A stretch of 64,000 nucleotides of DNA from Oricola nitratireducens (GTDB taxonomy: Bacteria; Pseudomonadota; Alphaproteobacteria; Rhizobiales; Rhizobiaceae). The stretch spans positions 124,001-188,000 of the forward strand of contig NZ_JACZCS010000023.1 of NCBI RefSeq assembly GCF_014904745.1. Direction: 5' to 3'. Shown piece by piece: positions 1 to 7,981 of the stretch (positions are counted from its first letter, which is position 1; each line of letters starts with the position of its first letter). The notes under the pieces are model-generated. The model was not told the DNA's origin, made no database searches, and saw only the letters and a program-made list of their open reading frames with translations. Both the position numbers and the translations under genes were made by a program.

Positions 1-350
1 ACGTTGCCGAGATAGTTGCCGAGCACCTCGGGCGTATCGCGCTCGGGATCGATCGATACGAAATAGGCCTTGATGTTTTCGCCGTCCTTGCCGAGCGCCT
101 CGAACCAGTTGCCAAGTTCGTAAAGCGTGGTGGGGCAAATCTCGGGGCAATGGGTGAAGCCGAAGAACACCACGGTCGGGTGGCCGCGAAAGGCCTGTTC
201 CGTGATCGGCTGTCCGTCCTGATCGGTCAGGTTAAAGGCCACGCCGTAAGGTTTTTCGGAGTTCACGGCGGACTGGTTGTAGATCTCGTATCCGAGCCAG
301 GCACCGGCCGCGACCAGCACGACGATCAGGGCAGCGAAAATCGCGCGCAT
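1..350 (-). CDS. SCO1/SenC family copper chaperone (C-terminus beyond window)
   Basis: This is a membrane-anchored, thioredoxin-fold copper protein that would deliver copper to, or reduce cysteines of, the CuA site of cytochrome oxidase on the periplasmic side. The visible 116 residues start with one hydrophobic anchor (about residues 3-20). They then carry the family's metal-binding motif with Cys68 and Cys72 in FTHCPEICP, followed by the typical SIDPERDTPEVL segment. The conserved metal-ligand histidine further on lies outside the window, so completeness cannot be judged. The ATG at 350 is preceded by AGAGGTG. The gene is divergent from the DUF2189 gene, and a small membrane-protein gene lies 83 bp upstream on the same strand. 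Confidence 0.93.
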   Translation of the reverse strand, partial: MRAIFAALIVVLVAAGAWLGYEIYNQSAVNSEKPYGVAFNLTDQDGQPITEQAFRGHPTVVFFGFTHCPEICPTTLYELGNWFEALGKDGENIKAYFVSIDPERDTPEVLGNYLGN

Positions 351-433
351 TATGCACCTCTTTGTGTTTGCGGCCTTTATCTAGCAATCCGGGGGTGTGA
401 TTTCATCCGGTCAAATTGGCGCGGCGGCGCGAA

Positions 434-619
434 TTACATGCACCAGGCCAGTCCCGCCTGCAGAAGCGACCAGAACAGCGTGTCGCCATGGGCGAACCAG
501 CCGGCGAAACCGGCAAGGCCGATCACCGCGACGCCAGCGGTGAGCGCCACCCCCAGGCGGATATTGTCCGTGCGCGATTCGCGCGGTCTGTCGGTGCGGG
601 TGGTCATTCGTTCGCTCAT
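434..619 (-). CDS. Small single-pass membrane protein, function unknown
   Basis: A 61-residue protein with a basic, polar N-terminus (about residues 1-20) and one or two hydrophobic stretches (about 22-42 and 47-60). The second stretch follows a short HGD turn, so it may form a hairpin in the inner membrane. I do not recognise a family. It lies directly upstream of the SCO gene on the same strand, so it may be co-transcribed and may belong to respiratory complex assembly; that is inference from position only. No strong ribosome site is seen before the ATG at 619. The FNR-type box at 693-706 lies about 75 bp upstream of this start. Confidence 0.5.
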   Translation of the reverse strand: MSERMTTRTDRPRESRTDNIRLGVALTAGVAVIGLAGFAGWFAHGDTLFWSLLQAGLAWCM

Positions 620-692
620 GCCGGATTTTTAGCGGATTTCACCGCACAAACCAATCCAGGGATGCGAATCGGCGCGGGACAGTTGCGCCCTA

Positions 693-706
693 TTGACCTG
701 CGTCAA
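693..706. promoter_or_regulatory. FNR/FixK-type anaerobox
   Basis: The sequence TTGACCTGCGTCAA is a perfect dyad TTGAC-N4-GTCAA and fits the FNR/FixK/Anr consensus TTGAY-N4-RTCAA. It lies between the divergent small membrane gene/SCO pair and the DUF2189 gene, 55 bp before the latter's ATG, a normal place for an activator site. It suggests oxygen- or nitric-oxide-responsive control of one or both sides. Confidence 0.65.
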
Positions 707-761
707 TGTGCGCGGGCATGTGCGGACACACATTAAAGTTTCGGACGAGGGAGGAGAGACC

Positions 762-1562
762 ATGGCCGAAGAGAACAGAACAGCGGGCGCAACGCCGCGT
801 CCGCCCGCCATGCCGCAAGTGAACAGGATCGGTTTCGCGGATCTCGCCGAGGTCTTGCGAAAAGGCTTGGCGGATTTCGCTAGCGCACCGCTGTTCGGAT
901 TGTTTTTCGGCGGCGTCTATGCGGCGGGCGGCATCATCATCGCCTTGTCGCTGACGGTCTGGGACATTCCGTGGATGATCTATCCGGTGGCGATCGGCTT
1001 CCCGCTGATTGGACCGTTCATCGCCGTCGGGCTTTACGAGGTCAGCCGCCGGCTGCAGGCCGGCAAACCGCTGGTGTGGAGCGAAATTCTCGGTGTCGTC
1101 TGGCTGCAGCGCCAGCGTGAACTCGCCTGGATGGCCTTCGTGATGCTGTTCGTGTTCTGGGTCTGGATGTATCAGGTGCGCCTGCTGGTCGCGATCATCC
1201 TGCAACACTCGTCCTTCTCGACCCTCGACCGGTTTGTCCATGTCGTCTTCACCACGCCGCAGGGCTGGATCTTCCTTGCCATTGGCCATGTCGTCGGGGC
1301 GGTTCTGGCGCTGGCCCTGTTTTCGATCACGGTGATCTCGATCCCGCTGCTGCTCGACCGCGAGGCCGACTTCGTGACCGCGATGATCACCAGCGTGAAG
1401 ACCGTGACGTCCAATCCCGCGCCGATGGTCGCGTGGGGGATTTTTGTTACGCTGGCGGTGATCGTCTCTTCGGTTCCGCTGTTTCTCGGACTCGTGGTGG
1501 CGTTGCCGGTGCTGGGGCATGCGACGTGGCACCTGTACCGGAAGGCGGTGTCCCCGGCATAA
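762..1562 (+). CDS. DUF2189 domain integral membrane protein
   Basis: A 266-residue polytopic inner-membrane protein. After a short polar N-terminus with the FADLAEVLRKGLADF segment typical of DUF2189 proteins come about six hydrophobic segments, roughly residues 45-75, 78-95, 120-150, 170-200 and 220-255. The biochemical role of DUF2189 is unknown. I chose the ATG at 762 because GGAGGAGAG precedes it; an upstream ATG at 693 in frame would place coding sequence across the FNR-type box. The 3' end overlaps the convergent LuxI gene by 116 bp. The box upstream suggests low-oxygen expression, consistent with the neighbouring SCO gene. Confidence 0.85.
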   Translation: MAEENRTAGATPRPPAMPQVNRIGFADLAEVLRKGLADFASAPLFGLFFGGVYAAGGIIIALSLTVWDIPWMIYPVAIGFPLIGPFIAVGLYEVSRRLQAGKPLVWSEILGVVWLQRQRELAWMAFVMLFVFWVWMYQVRLLVAIILQHSSFSTLDRFVHVVFTTPQGWIFLAIGHVVGAVLALALFSITVISIPLLLDREADFVTAMITSVKTVTSNPAPMVAWGIFVTLAVIVSSVPLFLGLVVALPVLGHATWHLYRKAVSPA

Positions 1563-2169
1563 GCGCGGCTGCGGTTCCGGAGGCGAAAGGACGCATCCGT
1601 TCTGCGAGTTCCAGCGTGCGTGCGTTGATCGAAAACAGGCCGCAGACGACGGGGCAGTCGTCGATCGTCTTGCGTGCGAGCAATTCCATGCCGAGATCGA
1701 AGAGTTTCGTCAGTTCGAAAATGCGCTCCTCTGTCACGGTGATGAAGTGGGTGATGCCGTTGCGGCGGGCATAATCGACATTGGCCAGCGTCAGTTCGAG
1801 CGAGGCGAGGCCCAGTCCGGCGGGCAGGCGGTCCTGTGCAACGTCATGATCGACACAGTAGCGCGACAGTTCCCAGATCGTCGGCGAGCGAAAGTTGCAG
1901 GCGTCGGGCACCAGACCGTCGAAGGCGAGGTCGAGCAGCGTGGTCTGGGTGGTCGGGATGAGCCGAATGCCGGCATTGACCGCTCCGTCGGGATCGAGCG
2001 AGAGAGCGTAGGTGCAGGGCAGGTCGTCGAGCGGATCGCGCTCCTGGTCGCCTTCGACCGGGACGTTCCAGCCCATCCGGTCGTGAAAGACCTTCTTGCG
2101 AAGGCGGAAGTATTCGGCGACAGCACGCGCATGCCTGGCGCGCTCATGCATTTCGACGTGAATGATCAT
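1447..2169 (-). CDS. LuxI-family acyl-homoserine lactone synthase
   Basis: The enzyme makes N-acyl-homoserine lactone from S-adenosylmethionine and an acyl carrier. All hallmark residues of the family are present: Arg24, Phe28, Trp34, Asp45, Asp48, Arg69, Glu100 and Arg103 (in WELSRYC). The protein is 240 residues, longer than the usual 190-220. The extra C-terminal 38 residues, rich in Pro, Ala, Thr and Arg, are encoded antisense to the end of the DUF2189 gene and show no fold signal. The ATG at 2169 has CGGAGA just upstream, inside an imperfect hairpin. The cognate LuxR gene is 53 bp upstream on the same strand. Confidence 0.93.
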   Translation of the reverse strand: MIIHVEMHERARHARAVAEYFRLRKKVFHDRMGWNVPVEGDQERDPLDDLPCTYALSLDPDGAVNAGIRLIPTTQTTLLDLAFDGLVPDACNFRSPTIWELSRYCVDHDVAQDRLPAGLGLASLELTLANVDYARRNGITHFITVTEERIFELTKLFDLGMELLARKTIDDCPVVCGLFSINARTLELAERMRPFASGTAAALMPGTPPSGTGATSHAPAPATPPRVRETAEPKRRSPPA

Positions 2170-2172
2170 CGC

Positions 2173-2199
2173 AATCTCCGACGGGGAAAACCGGAGGTT
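2173..2199 (-). promoter_or_regulatory. Imperfect hairpin over the luxI ribosome-binding site
   Basis: Two 8-bp arms, AATCTCCG at 2173-2180 and CGGAGGTT at 2192-2199, match in 7 of 8 positions around an 11-bp spacer. On the minus strand the downstream arm contains the CGGAGA ribosome site of luxI. It could be a LuxR-binding dyad or an RNA hairpin masking the site; nothing in the sequence distinguishes these. Confidence 0.35.
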
Positions 2200-2222
2200 G
2201 TTTTATCGCGGCGCCGGGCTAT

Positions 2223-2963
2223 TTACAACTTGTGATCGAATCTTGTGAACATGCGCAACTCTAGCGCGCGAGCAATGGCCGCGGCCTTGTTGGAGACGCG
2301 GAGCTTGCTCTTGGCGCTCTGGACATGGGCGACCACCGTCCAGCGGGATATTCCGATTATGTCGGCGGTCTGCTGGTCGGTCTTGCCGAGGGAACCCCAG
2401 TAAAGGACTTCGATCTCGCGGTCGGTCAGGTTCACCTTCGGCGGTTCGGTCCTGAGGAAGCGCTCGGTGACGGCAAGTGCCAGAATGTGCGCCTGTTCGC
2501 GGCATTTCGTCAGGGTGGCCGAGGTTTCGTCGGCGTCGCCGGTGACATCGATGTCGGTGGCGAAGGTGATGACGGCATTGATATTCGGGCCGACATGCAC
2601 GGGAATACCGATCGTATAAAGGCCGATTCCGTGCGCCATCGCGTCGGCGGCTAATTCCGCAAGTTCGGCGGTATCAGGGTGGTTGTGGTCGAAGATCACC
2701 GCGCCAACGGATGAGAGTCCCTTGGTGATGGCCGGATCGATCCGCGAATAGTCCTTGTCGGTGTATTTGCGCAGCCATGCGGCGGGATAGGTGGACACGA
2801 CGATCCGCGACAACAGTCCGGTCTCTCCCATCTGCGCCCAGAAGGAAACATAGTTGCTGCCGGTGACGTCGCGGGCAGTCTTCAGCGTTTCGAGAAGCGC
2901 CGGCGGAAAATCGGGATCCGCCGCGGTAATCTCGAAATCCGGTGCAACCAAAACGCGAAACAA
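2223..2963 (-). CDS. LuxR-family autoinducer-binding transcription regulator
   Basis: A 246-residue quorum-sensing regulator. The N-terminal half has the autoinducer-binding pattern YPAAWLRKY....Y...DP (about residues 59-80). The C-terminal half has a LuxR-type helix-turn-helix (about 178-235) with LTDREIEVL and ISRWTVVAHV. The usual Trp in the segment after DP is replaced by Phe in AVIFDHN, which may affect ligand preference. The start is a TTG at 2963 with GGGGAGG 11 bp upstream; no better in-frame start precedes the domain. It lies directly before luxI on the same strand, so the pair probably forms one autoregulated unit. Confidence 0.92.
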   Translation of the reverse strand: MFRVLVAPDFEITAADPDFPPALLETLKTARDVTGSNYVSFWAQMGETGLLSRIVVSTYPAAWLRKYTDKDYSRIDPAITKGLSSVGAVIFDHNHPDTAELAELAADAMAHGIGLYTIGIPVHVGPNINAVITFATDIDVTGDADETSATLTKCREQAHILALAVTERFLRTEPPKVNLTDREIEVLYWGSLGKTDQQTADIIGISRWTVVAHVQSAKSKLRVSNKAAAIARALELRMFTRFDHKL

Positions 2964-3028
2964 AGTCTGCCGAGCCTCCCCGTATCCCCATAAGCCATTG
3001 CGCGGTTCGAGCAGTGCGCGTCTCTAGA

Positions 3029-3049
3029 TCTATGACAAAAACGCATAGA
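3029..3049. promoter_or_regulatory. Inverted repeat upstream of luxR
   Basis: A perfect 6-bp dyad, TCTATG-N9-CATAGA, lies about 65 bp upstream of the luxR start in the AT-richer gap between luxR and the divergent lipid kinase gene. Its size and place fit a regulator site (lux-box-like length of about 20 bp), but the sequence is not a known lux box. Confidence 0.3.
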
Positions 3050-3198
3050 ATTGTAGTGCATTTTCGCATGAATAAAGAAAAGTTGCCGCGCGTAATCGGA
3101 TTCGTCTGTCTTTGACGCAACCTTTTTACGGCTTTGGTCTTGTGGGAGTGTAGAAAGCCGGGCCAGCCGGTCGTCTTTCCCGTCCTAACAGGTTGCGC

Positions 3199-4113
3199 AT
3201 GCGATTTTCAGCGATCATCAACCCAGGTGCCTCCACGGTCCGGACCGCCGACCGCGACGGGCTGCGGGAAAAGATTTCCGCGCAGTTTACGGAAAACGGC
3301 CATTCGATCTCGGTCGTGTTCGTCGAGGGACGCCGGATGGAGGAGGCGCTGGCGGCGGCCAGGGACGCGCCCGATACGGAGGCAATTCTCGCGGGCGGCG
3401 GCGACGGCACGATTTCGGCGGCGGCGGGCATGCTGCAGGGCACGGGAAAGGCGCTCGCCGTCCTGCCCGGCGGCAACATGAACCTCTATGCGCGCTCGCT
3501 CGGTATTCCGCTCGATCTCGGCGCGGCGATCGCCGCGCTGGCGAGAGGCCGACCGGCCGCCGCCGATATCGCCTTTGCCAACGAACGGGCGTTCATCCAC
3601 GAATTTTCGCTCGGGCTGCATCCGGAAATGATCGAGGCGCGCGACCGGCAAAGATACGGATCGCGGCTCGGCAAGCTCGTCGGCGGACTGCGTTCGCTGT
3701 CGCGGACGATCCTGCGCCCGCCACGGGTGCGCGTGTGGCTCGATGACGGCAGTGGCCAGGAAAGGGCGATCGCGACGGCGGCGCTGGCGATTTCGAACAA
3801 CCGGTTCGGGGAAGGTCATCTGCCCTATACCGACCGCATCGACGGTGGCGAACTCGGCGTCTACATCGCCCATACGATCCGGCCGGCGGAACTCGCGGCC
3901 ATCGCGGCACGGATTTCCACCGGCACTTGGGCGGAGATGCCGCAAATGGAGATTTTCACCGCTGGATCCGTCCGGCTGACGCGCCGGCGCCCGATGAAGG
4001 CGGCGATCGACGGCGAGCTGGTCAAGATGCGCGGCCCGGTCGATATTCGCATCGCGCCGGGCGCCCTGACCGTGATCGTGCCGCGCGAACAGGATGCCAT
4101 GCGCGGGCAGTGA
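3199..4113 (+). CDS. Diacylglycerol/lipid kinase family protein (YegS-like)
   Basis: A 304-residue soluble kinase of the DAGK catalytic family, expected to phosphorylate a lipid such as diacylglycerol with ATP. The nucleotide-binding motif GGGDGT is at residues 66-71 and the LPGGNMN loop at about 89-95, followed by the conserved beta-rich C-terminal domain ending in AIDGELV and a valine-rich strand. I chose the ATG at 3199, since homologs begin close to the RFSAIINPGAS strand; a TTG at 3193 adds only two residues. The gene is divergent from luxR and ends 18 bp from the convergent PPK2 gene. The physiological lipid cannot be deduced. Confidence 0.88.
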   Translation: MRFSAIINPGASTVRTADRDGLREKISAQFTENGHSISVVFVEGRRMEEALAAARDAPDTEAILAGGGDGTISAAAGMLQGTGKALAVLPGGNMNLYARSLGIPLDLGAAIAALARGRPAAADIAFANERAFIHEFSLGLHPEMIEARDRQRYGSRLGKLVGGLRSLSRTILRPPRVRVWLDDGSGQERAIATAALAISNNRFGEGHLPYTDRIDGGELGVYIAHTIRPAELAAIAARISTGTWAEMPQMEIFTAGSVRLTRRRPMKAAIDGELVKMRGPVDIRIAPGALTVIVPREQDAMRGQ

Positions 4114-4131
4114 CCCCGGTCTTCGGACCGT

Positions 4132-5051
4132 TCAGTACTTGCGCGGCACGTAGAGTTCCGGCGGCAGGACGGCGCGTTCGTATTCCGGATTGAACACGCG
4201 CTCGGGCAGTTCGACCTCCTCGTGGGGAACCGGTCCGTAGGGGATCAGATTGAGCAGGTGATCGATGCAGTTGAGACGGGCGCGCTTCTTGTCGTTGCCC
4301 TCGACGATGTACCAGGGGGCCTCCGGGATGTTGGTGCGGGCGAACATCTCTTCCTTTGCCTTGGTGTAGTCCTCCCAGCGCACGCGCGACTGCAGGTCCA
4401 TCGGCGAGAGTTTCCACTGTTTCATCGGATCGTGGATGCGCATGAGGAACCGCATCTGCTGTTCCTCGTCGGTGATCGAGAACCAGTATTTGACGAGGCG
4501 CACGCCGTCGCGCACCAGCATGCGCTCGAATTCAGGCACGTCGCGGAAGAACTGCTCGACCTGGTCGGGCGAGGCGAAGTCCATGACGCGCTCGACACCT
4601 GCGCGGTTGTACCAGGAGCGGTCGAACAGCACGATCTCGCCGGCGGCGGGCAAATGCGGGATGTAGCGCTGAAAATACCATTGCGTCTTTTCGCGATCGG
4701 TCGGGGCGGGCAGCGCGACGACGCGGCAGATGCGTGGGTTGAGGCGCTGGGTGATGCGCTTGATGACGCCGCCCTTGCCGGCTGAATCGCGGCCCTCGAA
4801 CAGGACGACGATGCGTTCGCCGGTGTGGGCGACCCAGTCCTGCAGCTTGATCAGTTCGGATTGCAGACGGATCAGTTCGCGGAAATAGGTCTGGCGTTCG
4901 ATCGTTTCGGGATGCGCCTTGTTGTAGATCTTGCGCAGTTCCAGCGACAGCGCCGGCTCGGACAGTTCGAGTTCGAAATCCTCGTCGAGCGTATCGGCAA
5001 GTTCCGCCTCGAGCCAGTCCTGCACGTCGTTCGGTTTGTCGCTGTCCGCCA
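4132..5051 (-). CDS. ppk2: Polyphosphate kinase 2 (PPK2), single-domain
   Basis: PPK2 transfers phosphate between polyphosphate and nucleoside mono- or diphosphates, usually running toward nucleotide synthesis. The 306-residue protein has one P-loop kinase domain: Walker A GRDSAGKGG at residues 87-95, Walker B/lid LFDRSWYNRAGVERV starting at 142, and the conserved YNKAHPETIERQTYFREL-type helix before the domain. The length fits a one-domain class I enzyme. I chose the ATG at 5051 because AGGGGAA lies just upstream; in-frame starts out to 5121 would add a basic extension with no support. It converges on the lipid kinase gene. Confidence 0.93.
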
Positions 5052-5168
5052 TGATGATTCCCCTGATTATCCATCGCAGCATAGACCGGTTGCCGCGATT
5101 TCCTTCCTTGATCTTTGTCATTGAAGCTTTTGTGACAGACGGGTTTTCCGGCGCAAACCGCTGACATG

Positions 5169-5195
5169 AAAAAGGCGGGCCGAAGCCCGCCTTTT
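5169..5195 (-). terminator. Intrinsic terminator after aceA
   Basis: A perfect 7-bp stem, GGCGGGC-CGAA-GCCCGCC, is followed on the minus strand by five T. It lies about 55 bp past the isocitrate lyase stop. T-runs flank both sides, so it may work in both directions. Confidence 0.85.
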
Positions 5196-5248
5196 CTCCT
5201 CCTCCAAGGAACGCCTGCTCGCGCGGCGATCTGGTTCCACGCTCGCCG

Positions 5249-6844
5249 TCAGGCGGCGAACTGGTTCATCGTGTTGTCCTTGCCGGATGCCTTCAGGGCA
5301 GCCTCGCCGGCGAAGTACTCCTTGTGGTCGTCGCCGATGTCGGAGCCGGCCATGTTCTGGTGCTTGACGCAGGCGATGCCCTGGCGGATTTCGGCGCGCT
5401 GGACGTTCTTGACGTAGCCGAGCATGCCCTGGTCGCCAAAGTACTCGCGGGCCAGGTTGTCGGTCGACAGGGCAGCCGTGTGGTAGGTCGGCAGGGTGAT
5501 GAGGTGGTGGAAGATGCCGGCCTCGCGGGCGGCGTCGGACTGGAAGGTGCGGATGCGTTCGTCGGCCTCGGCGGCCAGTTCCGACCCGTCATAGGCGGCG
5601 CTCATCAGCGTCTCGCGGTCATAGGCGGAAACGTCCTTGCCCTCGGCTTCCCAGTCATCGAAGACCTGCTGGCGGAAGTTCAGCGTCCAGTTGAAGGACG
5701 GCGAGTTGTTGTAGACCAGCTTGGCGTTCGGGATGACTTCGCGGATGCGGTTCATCATGCCGCCGATCTGGCCGATATGCGGCTTCTCGGTCTCGATCCA
5801 GATCAGGTCGGCGCCGTTCTGCAGCGAGGTGATCGAGTCGAGCACGCAACGGTCCTCGCCAGTGCCCTTGCGGAACTGGAACAGGTTGGAGGGCAGGCGC
5901 TTCGGACGCATCAGCTTGCCGTCGCGCTTGATGACGACGTCGTTGGGACCGAGTTCCTCGGCGGTGACCTCCTCGCAGTCGAGGTAGGAATTGTACTGGT
6001 CGCCGAGGTCGCCCGGCTCCTTGGAGAAGGCGATCTGCTTGGTCAGGCCTGCGCCGAGCGAGTCGGTGCGGGTGACGACGACACCGTCTTCGACGCCAAG
6101 TTCGAGGAAGGCGTAGCGGCAGGCGCGGACCTTGGCGAGGAAGTCTTCATGCGGGACCGTGACCTTGCCGTCCTGGTGGCCGCACTGCTTCTCGTCCGAA
6201 ACTTGGTTCTCGATCTGCAGGGCGCAGGCGCCGGCCTCGATCATCTTCTTGGCGAGCAGGTAGGTGGCTTCCGCGTTGCCGAAACCGGCGTCGATGTCAG
6301 CGATGATCGGCACGACATGGGTCTCGTAATTGTCGATCTTGTGCTGGATCTCGCGTTCCTTGTTGGCGTCGCCGGCTTCGCGGGCGGCATCGAACTCGCG
6401 GAACAGCTGGTTCAGTTCGCGCGCATCTGCCTGGCGCAGGAAGGTGTAAAGCTCCTCGATCAGCGCGGGAACGGAGGTCTTCTCGTGCATCGACTGGTCC
6501 GGCAGCGGGCCGAACTCGGAGCGCAGCGCGGCGACCATCCAGCCCGAGAGATAGAGGTAGCGGCGCTTGGTGGAGCCGAAATGCTTCTTGATGGAGATCA
6601 TCTTCTGCTGGCCGATGAAGCCATGCCAGCAACCGAGCGACTGGGTGTAGTTGGCCGGGTCCTGATCGTAGGCGGCCATGTCCTCGCGCATGATCTTCGC
6701 GGTGTAACGGGCGATGTCGAGGCCGGTCTTGAAGCGGTTCATCGTCTGCATGCGGGCGACGGCTTCCGCGTCGATGGCGTCCCAGGTGCCATTGTGGCTC
6801 TTGATGAGGTCGCGGGCCGACTGGATATCCTGCGAGTAAGACAT
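5249..6844 (-). CDS. aceA: Isocitrate lyase (531-residue long form)
   Basis: The enzyme cleaves isocitrate to glyoxylate and succinate, the first step of the glyoxylate shunt, needed on acetate or fatty acids. The catalytic loop reads KQCGHQDGK with Cys221, the form seen in the roughly 530-residue Pseudomonas-type lyases rather than the KKCGH of the short E. coli type. SLGCWHGFIGQQ and the NNSPSFNW motif (about residues 405-412) are also present. The ATG at 6844 has GAGG upstream. A strong terminator follows. The region upstream contains TTTGTAAA-type elements. No malate synthase lies in the window. Confidence 0.96.
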   Translation of the reverse strand: MSYSQDIQSARDLIKSHNGTWDAIDAEAVARMQTMNRFKTGLDIARYTAKIMREDMAAYDQDPANYTQSLGCWHGFIGQQKMISIKKHFGSTKRRYLYLSGWMVAALRSEFGPLPDQSMHEKTSVPALIEELYTFLRQADARELNQLFREFDAAREAGDANKEREIQHKIDNYETHVVPIIADIDAGFGNAEATYLLAKKMIEAGACALQIENQVSDEKQCGHQDGKVTVPHEDFLAKVRACRYAFLELGVEDGVVVTRTDSLGAGLTKQIAFSKEPGDLGDQYNSYLDCEEVTAEELGPNDVVIKRDGKLMRPKRLPSNLFQFRKGTGEDRCVLDSITSLQNGADLIWIETEKPHIGQIGGMMNRIREVIPNAKLVYNNSPSFNWTLNFRQQVFDDWEAEGKDVSAYDRETLMSAAYDGSELAAEADERIRTFQSDAAREAGIFHHLITLPTYHTAALSTDNLAREYFGDQGMLGYVKNVQRAEIRQGIACVKHQNMAGSDIGDDHKEYFAGEAALKASGKDNTMNQFAA

Positions 6845-6867
6845 GAGAGAGGTCCTCGTTTCGTCAG

Positions 6868-7054
6868 TTTGTAAAGATTTGTCACGACGAAGAGGATGCA
6901 TAGGCGCGCCGACCCGCCGTGACAGCGGTTTTCGGAGCCGAGATGCGCCTGTTTCAGTGAAATGTCACGAAAATCTCGATTTTTCGAGCGTGAAATCGTG
7001 TCGATTTGTTGCGGCGCGGAAACGCGAGGTGTAAATTTGTAAAATATTTACAAA
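6868..7054. promoter_or_regulatory. TTTGTAAA elements upstream of aceA
   Basis: A TTTGTAAA at 6868-6875, followed by TTTGTCAC at 6878-6885, lies 24-41 bp before the aceA start. A perfect palindrome TTTGTAAA-ATA-TTTACAAA lies at 7036-7054. RamB/ScfR/PccR-type regulators of acetate and propionate genes bind TTTGCAAA-like repeats; these differ by one base. Binding is inference. Confidence 0.35.
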
Positions 7055-7082
7055 AAGGCGCGCTCCGAGGCCGGAGCGCGCC
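7052..7082 (-). terminator. Intrinsic terminator after the EF-hand gene
   Basis: A perfect 10-bp stem, GGCGCGCTCC with loop GAGGCC and GGAGCGCGCC, is followed on the minus strand by TTTTT. It starts about 25 bp past the EF-hand stop and separates that gene from aceA downstream. Confidence 0.88.
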
Positions 7083-7106
7083 CATCGAACGTCTTGTCGG
7101 CCGGAA

Positions 7107-7325
7107 TCAGCCGGCGAGGGTGGCGAATTCTTCCGGAGACAGGTCGCCGGAACCGTCGGCGTCGGCGGCCTGGAAGGCTTCGTCGGTCATATCCGGCATG
7201 GCCGCCTTGGCTTCGTCCATCGACACCGTACCGGAACCGTCGGCATCGACGGCGGCAAAATCGGCGGCGAGAGCCAGAGTGGAGGTGGCAGCGAGGGCGG
7301 CAGCGGCAAATAGAAGTTTCTTCAT
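7107..7325 (-). CDS. Small exported EF-hand calcium-binding protein
   Basis: A 72-residue protein with a typical Sec signal peptide (cleavage likely after ALA-A at about residue 20) and two EF-hand loops. DADGSGTVSMDE (about residues 27-38) and DADGSGDLSPEE (about 55-66) both have the Asp/Asn at positions 1, 3, 5 and Glu at 12 needed for Ca2+. The mature part is just two loops, so it is probably a periplasmic calcium buffer or sensor. A ribosome site, AAGGGA, precedes the ATG at 7325, and its own terminator follows, so it is monocistronic. The biological role is unknown. Confidence 0.9.
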   Translation of the reverse strand: MKKLLFAAAALAATSTLALAADFAAVDADGSGTVSMDEAKAAMPDMTDEAFQAADADGSGDLSPEEFATLAG

Positions 7326-7540
7326 GGTGACATATCCCTTTCCCGTTTACATCGCCGTGGCGATTGCCGCGGCGAAGCCAAATCGTGTCGACCAATTGTG
7401 GCGCGTACTTGGAGCAAATTTGGCGAGAATTAGGGCGGTCTTTCCAGAAAACCTTTAATTTTCAATTTGTTGTGCGAGTCTCACACACGATTTCCAACGG
7501 AAATTCGGCAGGAGTTACCGGTTGCGGGGCACAAAACCGC

Positions 7541-7981
7541 TCAGGCGGCCAGAGCGCCGGCGCGATCATCGATGAATTCGCGCAGTTCGGCGAGGTCGAA
7601 GCCGGCGGCCGCCGCACGGTCCAGTACGGTTTCCGCACCGAGACGGGCAGCCGAGGCCTGGGCCCAGAGGATCGAGGACCGGTTGCCGGTGCGGCAATAA
7701 AAGAGGATCGGGCCGGGCAGGTCGGCGATCAGGCGCGTCTGGGTGTCGACCGGGGCATCCTCGGTGACGTCGTAATTGGTGACCGGCGCATGATGAAAGG
7801 CGAGACCGTGGCGGCGCGCGGCGGCTTCGGCCTGCGCGCTATGCAACTGGTCGTCGGCTTCGCCGTCCGGACGGTTGTTGACCACGGACCGGATGCCGCG
7901 GGCGGCGATTTCGGCGAAATCGGCTTCCGTCAACTGGGAGGCGACGAAGACGTTCTTTTCGAGCTGGACAATCCGGGCCAT
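7541..7981 (-). CDS. DUF442/BLH-type phosphatase-like protein (TIGR01244 family)
   Basis: A 146-residue cytoplasmic protein with the dual-specificity-phosphatase-like fold of the beta-lactamase-hydrolase-like (Blh) N-terminal domain. The signature FYCRTGNRS (about residues 108-116) supplies the C-X5-R catalytic loop, and SVVNNRPDGE matches the family's early strand. In some alphaproteobacteria such proteins are linked to sulfide or persulfide handling; here the substrate is unknown. I chose the ATG at 7981 because AAAGG lies upstream and homologs are near this length; a start at 8005 is also possible. No operon partner is evident. Confidence 0.82.
   Translation of the reverse strand: MARIVQLEKNVFVASQLTEADFAEIAARGIRSVVNNRPDGEADDQLHSAQAEAAARRHGLAFHHAPVTNYDVTEDAPVDTQTRLIADLPGPILFYCRTGNRSSILWAQASAARLGAETVLDRAAAAGFDLAELREFIDDRAGALAA

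Noticed and set aside
2674-3120. A 148-residue frame overlapping the start of luxR
   Set aside because: Out of frame with the clear LuxR protein and without any recognisable feature.
5324-6874. A 516-residue plus-strand frame opposite isocitrate lyase
   Set aside because: Val/Leu/Gly/Asp-rich antisense shadow of aceA codons.
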